Below are positions 54,405 to 63,201 of a DNA stretch of 64,000 nucleotides, one piece after another. This stretch comes from Zhihengliuella halotolerans (lineage in GTDB: Bacteria; Actinomycetota; Actinomycetes; Actinomycetales; Micrococcaceae). The notes under the pieces are model-generated. The model was given only the letters and a program-made list of their open reading frames with translations, ran no database searches and was not told the origin of the DNA. Numbering within the stretch: position 1 is the first letter of the stretch; each line of letters opens with the position of its first letter. The position numbers and the translations under genes were made by a program. The stretch lies in the NCBI RefSeq assembly GCF_004217565.1, contig NZ_SHLA01000001.1, positions 1,674,001 through 1,738,000 of the forward strand. The letters are read 5' to 3'.

Positions 54405-55413
54405 CTAGTTGTGCTGGGGGTCGAGCGGGCCCGGGAAGAAGCAGCGGACTTCCTGCTCACCGGCCTCCTCGACGAGAGCCGGCTCGCTCGCGGCGCATTC
54501 AGGCCGGGCGATCGGGCAGCGCGTGTGAAAACGGCAGCCCGACGGCGGATCGACGGGTGACGGCGGGTCACCCTGCAGCAGGATCAGGCGCCGGTCGGAT
54601 CCCTGACCGCGCAGCTCTGGGGCTGCGGAGAGCAGCGCCTGTGTGTAGGGGTGAGCCGTGTTCTCGTACACCTGGTCGTAGCGGCCCGACTCGACCACGC
54701 GGCCCAAATACATCGTGGCGACACGGTCGGAGATGTGGCGCACGATCTGCAGGTCGTGGGCGATGAACAGGTAGCCGAGCCCCATCTCCCGTTGCAACGT
54801 GTCGAGCAGGTTGACCACCTGCGCCCGGACCGAGACGTCGAGCGCGGAGACAGCCTCGTCGCAGATCAGAACCCTCGGATTGAGGGCGATGCCACGGGCG
54901 ATCCCGATACGCTGCTGCTGCCCGCCGGAAAAATTGTGGGGGGTAGCGCTGCAGGTGGTCGGGGTTGAGTCCGACGAGCTCCATCAACTCCGCGATCTTG
55001 GCCCGCCGCTGGGCGCGGGGCACGACGTCGGGATGGATCTCGAACGGCTCGGTGAGGATCTGCTCGATCGTCATCCGCGGATCCAGCGAGGCGAAGGGAT
55101 CCTGGAAAATCAGCTGAATGTTGCGGCGCATCTCGGTCCGCTCGGCGCCGCGCAGGCTGTTGATGTCGACGCCGTCGAACAGCACGCTGCCCTCGCTCGG
55201 CTTCTCGAGCCCGCTCATGATGCGCGCCAGCGTGGACTTGCCGCAGCCGCTTTCCCCGATGACGCCGAGGGTTTCCCCGGCGTACAGCTGCAGGTCGACC
55301 CCGTCCAGGGCCTTGACCCTCTTGCGGGGCCCGATCGGGAGGGCCCGGGTGACCGGGTAGTGCTGTCGGACGCCCCGTAGTTCGAGAATCGGTTTAGCTG
55401 CGTCGTGCGGCAT
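54405..55413 (-). pseudogene. OppF/DppF-type ABC ATPase with one-base frameshift
   Basis: The N-terminal part (55413 to about 54944) has Walker A GESGCGKST, the Q-loop LIFQDPFASLDP and reads on frame to LQRYP. The frame then breaks where NFSGGQQQR should follow: the coding strand has six Cs (plus-strand G at 54938-54943) where five would keep the frame. The rest of the signature, Walker B region, [21 protein letters not shown] and the oligopeptide-ATPase tail with [14 protein letters not shown] continue in the next frame to 54405. Restored, it would be about 335 residues. It could be a true pseudogene, a phase-variable tract or an assembly error. Confidence 0.85.
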
Positions 55414-56425
55414 GGTCGTTCACCTCCAAAGGGTGGAAACAGGCGGCGTGGCTAGTGGAACCAACCGGTTCGAGGACCGGAGGGGTCACCTGGCACGTCG
55501 CGTCGGCGTAGGCGCAGCGGCTGGCGAAGGAGCAGCCGGCCGGAGGGTGCAGGAGGTCGGGCGGGCTGCCTTCGATCGCCGGCAGGGGCCGGCCCTTGAA
55601 TTCGTTGGAAGCGACGGAGTCCGCGAGGCCCCGCGTGTACGGATGCCGCGGGGCGCCGAGAACGCTGCCCGTCGGTCCGGTCTCCACGATGCGTCCGGCG
55701 TACATCACGGCCACGCGGTCCGTGACCTCGCGGACGACGGAGATGTCGTGGGTGATGAGGATCAGCCCCATGTTGTTCTCGCGCTGCAGCTCGGAGAGCA
55801 GGCCGAGGATCTGCGCTTGGACGGTGACGTCGAGCGCCGTCGTCGGCTCGTCCGCGATCAGCAGGTCCGGTTCGAGCGCGAGCGCCATCGCGATCACGAT
55901 GCGCTGGCGCATGCCGCCGGAGAACTGGTGCGGGTAGTCGTTCACGCGGCTGGCCGCCGCCGGGATTCGGACCCGGTCCATCATCTCGATCGCCGCGCGC
56001 TTGGCGTCCCTGCGGCTCATCCCGCGGTGCACGCGAAAGAGCTCGCCGATCTGGCGGCCCACCGGGTGAACCGGGTTCAGGGCGCTGAGGGCGTCTTGGA
56101 AGACCATCGAGATCTTCGACCCGAGCAGCTGCCGGCGCCGCTTGTCGGTCACCGTCAGTAGGTCCTCGCCGGCCAGCGCGATGGTACCGTCGACGACGCG
56201 CGCGGGCGGGGTATCCAGGATGCCCATGACCGCGCGGGCCGTGACGGACTTGCCCGATCCGGACTCGCCGAGAATCCCGAGGCTCTGCCCGCGGTCGACG
56301 TCGAAGTCGACGCCGTTGATCGCCGTCGCCGTGCCCTGCGACGTGGAGAATTCAACGCGCAGGTTCCTGATCTGCAGCAGCGGCTCTGCGGCCGGACCGT
56401 CTGCGATTAGTGAGTTCGTCATCAT
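55394..56425 (-). CDS. OppD/DppD-type ABC transporter ATPase
   Basis: The 343-residue ATPase has Walker [12 protein letters not shown], the signature [12 protein letters not shown], Walker [13 protein letters not shown], the H-loop [10 protein letters not shown] and the oligopeptide-type C-terminal cysteine cluster near [13 protein letters not shown]. It energises the permeases encoded just upstream; its start overlaps the oppC stop (ATGA) and its end overlaps the second ATPase by 20 bases. Confidence 0.93.
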   Translation of the reverse strand: MMTNSLIADGPAAEPLLQIRNLRVEFSTSQGTATAINGVDFDVDRGQSLGILGESGSGKSVTARAVMGILDTPPARVVDGTIALAGEDLLTVTDKRRRQLLGSKISMVFQDALSALNPVHPVGRQIGELFRVHRGMSRRDAKRAAIEMMDRVRIPAAASRVNDYPHQFSGGMRQRIVIAMALALEPDLLIADEPTTALDVTVQAQILGLLSELQRENNMGLILITHDISVVREVTDRVAVMYAGRIVETGPTGSVLGAPRHPYTRGLADSVASNEFKGRPLPAIEGSPPDLLHPPAGCSFASRCAYADATCQVTPPVLEPVGSTSHAACFHPLEVNDHAARRS

Positions 56426-57324
56426 TTGCCCTTCGGGTCGAACTCGTCGCGCAGGGCCTCACCGAAGAGGACAAAGCCGAGCACGGTGATGGTCAGGAAG
56501 ATCGCCGGGAAGATCAGCAGGTGCGGTGCGGCGTCGATGTACTCGCGCGCCGAGGCCAGCTGGAGACCCCAGGAGACCGACGGCGGGGTGAGCCCGATAC
56601 CGATGAACGTCAGCCCCGCTTCGGCCGAGATCATGCCGCCGACACCCAAGGTCTGCAGGACCAGCAAGGGGGTAATGGCGTTGGGGACGACGTGCTTGCG
56701 AATGATCCGCATGTTGGAACCGCCCAGCAGCCGGGTGGCCTGGATGTACTCGCGGTTGCGAACCTCCATGACGGCCGAGCGCATGAAGCGCACGCCGCCG
56801 GGCCAGCTGAAGAGCGCCAGCGCGAAGATCACCGTCCACACGTTGCGCTCGCTGAAGAGCTGCAGGACGACGATCGCCGCCAGGATGAACGGCAGGCCGA
56901 AGGCCATGTCGCACACGCGGGAGATGACAGCATCGACCCAGCCGCCGAAGTACCCGGCCACCGATCCGACGATCGCGGCGATCACGAACGCGATCAGCGA
57001 CACCACGATTCCCACGAGAATCGACGCGCGCGCCCCGAAGATGACGTTCGTGTAGTAGTCGCAGCCCTGAATATCGACACCGAACGGGTGGTCCGCGCTG
57101 GGAGGCTGATTGGACTTCAGGATGTCGCAGCCGGCCGCCGGGTCCGAACCGAACCCCGCGAAGAGCTGCGGGAAGGCGGCCATCAGCATCATCAGGGCGA
57201 CGATCGAACCGGAGATCACGAAGCGCGGGCGCAGCCACCAACGGCGCTTGTGCGCGAGGCGCGTCGAGACGGGCGGGCCGTCGGTCTCCGCAGCCTCGGA
57301 CATCATGGGTTGTGCGTTGCTCAT
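56422..57324 (-). CDS. OppC/DppC-type ABC transporter permease
   Basis: The 300-residue protein has an N-terminal helix, then a periplasm-facing loop with cysteines, and five further helices with the permease-ATPase coupling motif EYIQATRLLGGSNMRIIRKH. It forms the transmembrane channel with the partner permease. Four-base overlaps (ATGA) link it to oppB upstream and oppD downstream. Confidence 0.93.
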   Translation of the reverse strand: MSNAQPMMSEAAETDGPPVSTRLAHKRRWWLRPRFVISGSIVALMMLMAAFPQLFAGFGSDPAAGCDILKSNQPPSADHPFGVDIQGCDYYTNVIFGARASILVGIVVSLIAFVIAAIVGSVAGYFGGWVDAVISRVCDMAFGLPFILAAIVVLQLFSERNVWTVIFALALFSWPGGVRFMRSAVMEVRNREYIQATRLLGGSNMRIIRKHVVPNAITPLLVLQTLGVGGMISAEAGLTFIGIGLTPPSVSWGLQLASAREYIDAAPHLLIFPAIFLTITVLGFVLFGEALRDEFDPKGK

Positions 57325-58244
57325 AGCCTCACCCTCGGGTCGATGATTCCGTACGTCAGGTCCACGAGGAGGTTGAAGACCAGGTAGACCAGCACGAGCA
57401 TCGTGGCGATGCCCACGACGACGGTGCCTTCCTTGTTGTTAATCGAGCTCACGAGCAGGCCGCCGATCCCGGGGATGTTGAAGATCGCCTCGATGATGAC
57501 CGCGCCGCCGAGCATGCCGGCCAGCGACAAGCCCAGGTACGTCACCACCGGGATCATGGCGTTACGCAGAGCGTGGCCCCAGACGACCCGCTGCGGGGAG
57601 AGCCCCTTGGCCCGCGCAGTGCGCAGATACTCGGCGCGGAGGACGTCAACAAGTGACGTGCGCGTCAACCGGGCCAGGCCGGCCGCTGCCTCGATCGCCA
57701 TGACGAGCGCGGGAAGAATGAAAGCTATGGGCCAACCGGCCCGCGTGCCGGCCGGGTCCACCCAGCCGAGATGCACGCCGAAGTACGTCTGCGCACCGAG
57801 CGCGATGACGAATCCCGGGATGCCCATGAAGACCACAGTGAACACCAGAGCAAAGTGGTCGCCGGCGCGGCCATGGCGCAGCCCACCGTACACGCCGATC
57901 ACGAGGCCGATGAAGAGCTTGAGGACCCAGGCGGTCAGTGCGAGTGCGAAAGTCGTAGGCAGCCGCTCCAAAATGAGCCCCAGGACGGGGCGCCCGAAGA
58001 AGTCGATCCCGAAGTCGCCGCGGAACAGCCCGAAAATGTAGTGCCCATACTGCACCAGAAAAGGATCATCCAGATGGTACGCCCGACGGATCTGCGCGAC
58101 CGTGCTCTCGGGCAGCGGCCGTTCACCGGTCAGGGCCGCCACCGGATCTCCCGGCATCAGGAACGTCAGTGCGTAGATGATGAACGTGGCACCGATCAGC
58201 ACCGGGATCATCTGCAGGACGCGCCGAACGCTGTAACCCAGCAT
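57321..58244 (-). CDS. OppB/DppB-type ABC transporter permease
   Basis: The 307-residue protein has six membrane helices, the N-terminal RRVLQMIPVLIGATFI signature and the coupling loop EYLRTARAKGLSPQRVVWGH. It pairs with the OppC-type permease. The gene follows the substrate-binding protein after an 82-base gap that holds a 17-base-pair hairpin. Confidence 0.93.
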   Translation of the reverse strand: MLGYSVRRVLQMIPVLIGATFIIYALTFLMPGDPVAALTGERPLPESTVAQIRRAYHLDDPFLVQYGHYIFGLFRGDFGIDFFGRPVLGLILERLPTTFALALTAWVLKLFIGLVIGVYGGLRHGRAGDHFALVFTVVFMGIPGFVIALGAQTYFGVHLGWVDPAGTRAGWPIAFILPALVMAIEAAAGLARLTRTSLVDVLRAEYLRTARAKGLSPQRVVWGHALRNAMIPVVTYLGLSLAGMLGGAVIIEAIFNIPGIGGLLVSSINNKEGTVVVGIATMLVLVYLVFNLLVDLTYGIIDPRVRL

Positions 58245-58272
58245 TACTCCACCTAACAGTTATCGAATCGGG

Positions 58273-58313
58273 GCGTGCAGGCCCGACCCGGATGAGGGGT
58301 CGGGCCTGCACGC
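58273..58313 (-). terminator. 17-bp hairpin between substrate-binding protein and permease genes
   Basis: Perfect arms at 58273-58289 and 58297-58313 enclose a seven-base loop. There is no U tract, so it probably protects the 3' end of the oppA message or attenuates read-through, raising binding-protein levels over the permeases. Confidence 0.6.
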
Positions 58314-58326
58314 AGTACCGGGGGTG

Positions 58327-59913
58327 CTAGCAGGCGTAGCCCGCGCGGTAGTACTGCAGGTCGCCCTGTACGTCATTGAGTTCCGCGCACTCGGACCGGA
58401 GGCCATAGTCGGTCGGAATGAACAGCGGGATGGCCGGCAGATCCTGGATGACCAGTGCCTCAGCCTCGGCGTAGAGGTCCGCGGATGCCTGTTCATCCTG
58501 CTCGCCGCGCGCCTGCTCCATCAGGGCGTCGACCTTCTCGTTCGAGTAGCCGGTGGCGACGTTTCCGTCACCGCCCGTCTCGTACTGGCTCAGGTACTGA
58601 TCCGGCGACATGTAGGCCCAGCCCCAGAGGCCGAACAGTGCGCCCTCGAGTTCCTGGTTGTTGCGGCGCTCGGAAAGCTCGGTGCCGAGCTTCGGGCTGA
58701 GCTTGACCTTGATGCCGAGGTTGTCCTGGATCTGCGTGGCCACGGCTTGCACGAGCTGCTGCTCCGAGGCCGAGTTGCTCTCGATCACGAGGGTCCCATC
58801 GAAACCGCCAGCGGATTCGAGGAGTTTCTTGGCTTCCTCCGGGTCGAAGGTGCAGGCATCGCAGGCACCCTCGCGGTAGGAAGCGAGGGACGGCGGGACC
58901 AGCGAATCGGACGGAGTGGAGTGACCCTTCAGCAGTGACGTGGCGATGGCCTCGCGATCGATGGACATCGAGATCGCCTTGCGCAGATCCGGGCTCTTGA
59001 GCTCTTCGATGTAGTCCGGGATCTGTAGCGTTTGCTGTTTCGACGCCGTCTGCACCTCAAAGAGCGCCTCCTCGCCGAGCTGGCTGGACGCTTTCTCGAC
59101 CATGGGCGCGGGCACGTTGCGGATCATGTCGAGGTTGCCGGCCGTCATGTCCGTGTAGGCCGGATCGATCGAGGTGTAGATCTTGCCCACGAGCCGGTCA
59201 GCGCCACCGCTGAAGCCCGGGTCCCCCTGGAAGTCTTCCCACTTCTCCAACACGATCTGCTGGTTGTGGTCCCAGGAGGCGAACTTGTAGGGCCCATTGG
59301 AGACCGGAGCCTCGTCGTAGGCCGCGGGGTCCTCGAAAGCCGAAGCCGGCAGCGGGCAGGTCGGGTTCGTGCTCAGCAGCTTCGGGAAGTCGGCGTTGGG
59401 CGCGTTGAGCGTGACCGTCAGGTGGGTGTCGTCGACCACCTCGACGCCGGAGAGCGTCTCAGTCGCGGGAGCGGAACCGTCGCTCGGGTTCAGTTCGTCG
59501 TAGCCCTCGAAGGCGACGAACGTTCCGTTGCCCTGCCAGGCGTTGGAGCCGGTGGCTGTCGCGTTCCACGCCGAGGCGAAGGAGTCCGCGGTGACGGCCG
59601 TGCCGTCGTGGAAGGTCCAGCCGTCACGAAGCGTGATGTCCCAAGTCTGGGCGTCTTCGCTGGTGACCGATTCGGCGGCCAGCGGCTCCAGTTCCTGCGT
59701 CTCGACATTGACTTCCATCAGGTTGGCGCAGAGCGCCATGCCGATCTGACTGCCGATGTCCTTCTGCGGGACGATGCTCTTCGGCTCTGTCGCCATGAAG
59801 CTGAGCTCGGCAACACCGCCCTCCGAGCTGCCCTCATCGGCCGCCGACGCGCATCCGGTCGCCGTCAGCAACACCACTGTTGCCGCAGCCGCCAATTTCC
59901 GTGGTCGTTTCAC
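58327..59913 (-). CDS. Family 5 extracellular solute-binding lipoprotein
   Basis: The 528-residue protein has a lipoprotein signal ending TATGC (Cys21) and the SBP_bac_5 layout, with a WDITLRDGWTFHDGTAVTA segment and the late SPDLRKAISMSIDREAIA segment. It captures the substrate outside the membrane for the OppBCDF-type permease. The start is GTG 59913 after AGGAAGAGGAA. Family 5 proteins bind peptides but also oligosaccharides and other compounds; with a ROK regulator and a Gfo/Idh oxidoreductase in the unit, a carbohydrate ligand is possible. Confidence 0.92.
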   Translation of the reverse strand: MKRPRKLAAAATVVLLTATGCASAADEGSSEGGVAELSFMATEPKSIVPQKDIGSQIGMALCANLMEVNVETQELEPLAAESVTSEDAQTWDITLRDGWTFHDGTAVTADSFASAWNATATGSNAWQGNGTFVAFEGYDELNPSDGSAPATETLSGVEVVDDTHLTVTLNAPNADFPKLLSTNPTCPLPASAFEDPAAYDEAPVSNGPYKFASWDHNQQIVLEKWEDFQGDPGFSGGADRLVGKIYTSIDPAYTDMTAGNLDMIRNVPAPMVEKASSQLGEEALFEVQTASKQQTLQIPDYIEELKSPDLRKAISMSIDREAIATSLLKGHSTPSDSLVPPSLASYREGACDACTFDPEEAKKLLESAGGFDGTLVIESNSASEQQLVQAVATQIQDNLGIKVKLSPKLGTELSERRNNQELEGALFGLWGWAYMSPDQYLSQYETGGDGNVATGYSNEKVDALMEQARGEQDEQASADLYAEAEALVIQDLPAIPLFIPTDYGLRSECAELNDVQGDLQYYRAGYAC

Positions 59914-59965
59914 AGAGTTCCTCTTCCTGGGTCGGGTCCGGCTGCAGCACCGCAGCGGACGAGTG

Positions 59966-60026
59966 TGTGGTACACCACATCTTTATTTCAAGTTCTAAAG
60001 TAAACAAGGCACAGCAGTCCTGTCAA
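59966..60026 (-). promoter_or_regulatory. Operon promoter with inverted repeats, probable ROK operator
   Basis: On the minus strand TTGACA (60026-60021) and TTACTT (60003-59998), spaced 17 bases, form a promoter. CTTTA-N10-TAAAG (59981-60000) overlaps the -10 region, and TGTGGT-AC-ACCACA (59966-59979) lies just downstream. The A/T-rich repeat is like ROK regulator sites. Confidence 0.5.
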
Positions 60027-60104
60027 CACCCGAAGGCGGATTACTGTGGTCCGGTCCGGACCGACGTCAAGGCATAGGCCGGCCCCGCTGGACCCCGGAG
60101 CCGA

Positions 60105-61313
60105 CTACTCCACAGCGGTTTCGCCCATGAACAGCAGCGGGGTGCGCAGCACCTCGCTGACGACCAGGCTGGCGGCGAAGAGCGACAGCGAGAGGGCATG
60201 GTCGCTGGAGAAGACGATCCGCTCGGCCGCGGCATCGCCGCACTGGGCGACCAGACAGGCGTCGTCACGGATCTGCGCCAGCATCTCGGGGCGCTCGGCC
60301 GGGGTCCCGGCGATGACCACGAGGGCCGGGTCGAGGAGATCCAGCATGTCGGCGACGGCGCGGGCGACCGAACGGTTTCGTTCCCGCACGATCGCGACCG
60401 CCCGGGAGTCTCCCGCGTCCACCAGCGCCTCGACGTCGTCGAACTGCCGCACCGGGAGGCCGGCGGCGCGGCAGAAGCCGACGACCGCGTCGTCCGTAGC
60501 CACCGCCTTCAGGCAGCCCGTGCGACCGCAATCGCACTCGACAGGATCTTCAGTGACGCGGAGGTGGGAGATGTAACCGGCACGTTGGTGGGCGCCCGAC
60601 CTGATCCTGCCCTCGTCGACCAGCACGGCACCCAGGTCTGCCGAGACGACGATGAGCACGAAGTCGTTGTCCACGGTCCCATGACCGTAGAGGAGCTCCG
60701 ACTGGGCCGCCGCCCGGGCGTTGTTGTCGAGGAAAAGCGGGCCGGGCAATCGCCCGCCCAAGAGGTCCAGGGCCGGAACTTCCTTCCAACCGGCGCCGGG
60801 GTTGTCGATGATGATCCCCAAGTCGGAATCGACGATGCCGCCGGTTGCCAGTCCCGTTCCCAGAATCGGGCGGTCCGCGGCGTGCTCGGCGATGAGGCCG
60901 TCCGCGGCCGCGACGATGAGATCGAAGGCGGCTTCCGCGGCCATCCCCGGGTGTGGCACGAGGACGGAGGCGATCTCGGCACCGTTCAAACCGGTGAGCA
61001 CGACTCCCGTGGTGCGCGGGCCGAGGTGGATGCCCAAGATCAGCGTGGACTTGTGGTCCACCGCGAGCGGCACCTTGGGCCTGCCCTGGCCCGCGGTCAC
61101 CCTCTCGGCTTCCTTGATCAGCTTGGCGTCCAGGAGACGGGAGGCGATGCTCGTCACCGACGCCGGGCTGATGCCAACTCTGTCGGCGACCTCTTTGCGG
61201 GAGATCCCCTCCTGCCGGAAGATCTCCGTCAGGACCGCCGAGACGTTCAGGCCGTGCAGTTGATTCACGCGCCGGACTGGTGGTTGCTGGACTGCTTTGG
61301 ACCGCACTTCCAC
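60105..61313 (-). CDS. ROK-family transcriptional regulator
   Basis: The roughly 402-residue protein has an N-terminal winged helix (about residues 25-85, with ISRKEVADRVGISPASVTSI) and a ROK sugar-kinase-like domain with the zinc motif CDCGRTGCLK. It stands directly before the transporter operon on the same strand and probably controls it in response to a sugar or sugar phosphate. The start is uncertain: GTG 61313, GTG 61307 and GTG 61352 are all in frame; 61313 was chosen for a GGGG five bases before it. Confidence 0.88.
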   Translation of the reverse strand: MEVRSKAVQQPPVRRVNQLHGLNVSAVLTEIFRQEGISRKEVADRVGISPASVTSIASRLLDAKLIKEAERVTAGQGRPKVPLAVDHKSTLILGIHLGPRTTGVVLTGLNGAEIASVLVPHPGMAAEAAFDLIVAAADGLIAEHAADRPILGTGLATGGIVDSDLGIIIDNPGAGWKEVPALDLLGGRLPGPLFLDNNARAAAQSELLYGHGTVDNDFVLIVVSADLGAVLVDEGRIRSGAHQRAGYISHLRVTEDPVECDCGRTGCLKAVATDDAVVGFCRAAGLPVRQFDDVEALVDAGDSRAVAIVRERNRSVARAVADMLDLLDPALVVIAGTPAERPEMLAQIRDDACLVAQCGDAAAERIVFSSDHALSLSLFAASLVVSEVLRTPLLFMGETAVE

Positions 61314-61555
61314 TTCTACCCCACTATGGTCGACTGGCGCTCTCCCCGGCACCCGCAGTGCGCCAGGCCGTTCAAACGGTTATATCCCCGCGAGCGCGGC
61401 TAGGGCAAAACTCGCGCAAAGCCGCCGATGCGTTTCGGGGCCTGATGGCGGACCTCGTGGCCGGACAGTACTGATCCGGCCCGGCGCGTCGGAGCTGGCC
61501 ATCGCCGACTTCGCCGAAGCTGTCCGGCGTCACCACCTCGAACCACCGTCCCCGC

Positions 61556-61690
61556 GCCCGGCCCCATAGCGCCTCCGTGTTCGCCGGCGGGACGGCAGCG
61601 GCGGCGTCGTACGCCTCCCGAAACGCGGCGCGGCCGGCTGGCGTGAAGTGCAGCCAAACCATTCCACTGTCCCCACACTGATCCGCCTCA
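61556..61690 (-). pseudogene. Fragment of an APH-family phosphotransferase gene
   Basis: On the minus strand this stretch encodes D-x-x-GD-x-G, then MVWLHFTPAGRAAF, then EAYDAAAAVPPANTEALWGRARG. The intact gene at 63202-64000 encodes the same block as GDLGMVWLHFTPAGRAAF, EAYDDGASVPPGTAEALWRRARG. No catalytic loop or N-terminal lobe is present, and the downstream part diverges into unrelated sequence. It is a remnant lying about 1.8 kb from the intact copy, with the DUF4240 gene in between. Confidence 0.75.
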
Positions 61691-61735
61691 GCCGGACCGA
61701 CCGCACCGTTTCAAACCTGCATTCTCAGCAAACGG

Positions 61736-63187
61736 CTACCAATCAAGCATCTCGATGCCCGGGAAGCGTGCTTCCAGTTCCTCGTCGTCCTTCCAGGGCT
61801 CGCCGGTAGGCTCGTCGACGTCGAAGACTCCGCCCAAGTCCGGGTAGTCCTCGTGCATATCGCGCCCAGTGGTCTCCTCGTAGGCCTCATCGGCGACATA
61901 GGCCAGGAGCTCGGCGTCGCCGATCCCCTCGGGATGCTCCAGCGCACCGGAGGCCAGCGCCCGCGGATCAGCTAGACACCGTTCGTAGAAGTCGCGGCCT
62001 TGACCGATGATCCAGGATCGGACATCCACGAACCCGTCATCACTGCATCCACCCTGCAGAAGGTACGCCACCCCCCTGAGCCCCCAGTCATAGAGCTTGT
62101 GGTGAAGCGACAGGAACATCTGCTCGAATCCGGCGATCCGCTCCGGGGCTAACTGACCCAGAGACGCCCGCAGAGCTTCCACCTGCTGCTCGACATCTCC
62201 GCCGGCCACATCGCGGGCCGCCTGGACGACCGCCCAGAATTCCGTCTCCAACACTGCCTTCACGGCTGAACTCTCCGCAACGAGTCCGGCTGTCGGGGCC
62301 GACATCAGCGAAGATTCAACAGTCTCATAATTCGTTGTAGTTGGGGCCACAGCCTCCTGAATCTCTGCCTCGAAATAAGCGCCCACCTCGTCGAGTACTC
62401 CTTCGAATGGGTTCTCATTGGGGTCAACCTTCGGAACGTAATCGTAGACCTCCGACCATATATCGAGGTCAACCCAATCAGGGTACAGTTTTTTTGCCAA
62501 TAGACCGTCAAATCGAACACGCTCTTTCCAATCTGCCGGTCGCCTCTTCCAGCTCTCCAAGAACCATTCGGAACGACTTTTTTGCCGCATTTCTAGCGAA
62601 ATAATGCCTGCCTGAATTTCCCAGAAATAATCGGCATCTTCGACGTAGCTATCGATAATAGAGATTCGATCGATTCGCCCGCATCGACTCAGATGTGAAA
62701 GGCCCCTAACAGACGAGATCTTTTCGAGCTCCAAATGGTGGATGTGACCAAAATTTGACGCTGATGAAAAATCAACTGACTTGGTATTAGAGAGTTGAAC
62801 CCGCTGCGCTTCGAAATCCGCAGGGAACCAAGCATCGCCAGGTTGTGCCCTATATTTGTCAAGATAAATTGCACCGCCTAGTTCATCGTCGCCGAATCGA
62901 CGGCCTAGAGCTGACAGAACTGCCTGATCGGCGCCGGATATCTCGACTTGAGTCAGCTTTCGACCTGCCAAAGCGACCGACCAACGTGGATCCCATCGCA
63001 CGCAAAGTCTCTCCAGAGTGCCCCAGTCGACGTCGGTAGGAAAACCGGAAACGCGGGCAAATTCCGCCACAATTCTCTTCACTGGACCCAGTCCAGCCAA
63101 CAGACTGAGATCTAGTTTCGCGTCCGGACAATAGAGTAGCCCGGGGGAATCGTTGTCCAGATAGCGATAAATTGATTCTGCGCTCAC
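61736..63187 (-). CDS. DUF4240 protein with leucine-rich N-terminal half
   Basis: The 483-residue protein has two parts. Residues 1 to about 190 contain short parallel leucine-rich-like strands, for example LTQVEISGADQAVLSAL and LELEKISSVRGLSHL. The C-terminus (about residues 325-450) matches DUF4240: FWAVVQAARD, then GGCSDDGFVDVRSWIIGQGR. The function is unknown; the layout resembles some immunity or sensor proteins, which is speculation. GTG 63187 follows AGGAA, 14 bases after the phosphotransferase stop. The N-terminal and middle coding region is visibly richer in A and T than neighbouring genes, a sign of transfer. Confidence 0.75.
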   Translation of the reverse strand: MSAESIYRYLDNDSPGLLYCPDAKLDLSLLAGLGPVKRIVAEFARVSGFPTDVDWGTLERLCVRWDPRWSVALAGRKLTQVEISGADQAVLSALGRRFGDDELGGAIYLDKYRAQPGDAWFPADFEAQRVQLSNTKSVDFSSASNFGHIHHLELEKISSVRGLSHLSRCGRIDRISIIDSYVEDADYFWEIQAGIISLEMRQKSRSEWFLESWKRRPADWKERVRFDGLLAKKLYPDWVDLDIWSEVYDYVPKVDPNENPFEGVLDEVGAYFEAEIQEAVAPTTTNYETVESSLMSAPTAGLVAESSAVKAVLETEFWAVVQAARDVAGGDVEQQVEALRASLGQLAPERIAGFEQMFLSLHHKLYDWGLRGVAYLLQGGCSDDGFVDVRSWIIGQGRDFYERCLADPRALASGALEHPEGIGDAELLAYVADEAYEETTGRDMHEDYPDLGGVFDVDEPTGEPWKDDEELEARFPGIEMLDW

Positions 63188-63201
63188 ATTGTTTCCTACC
63201 T

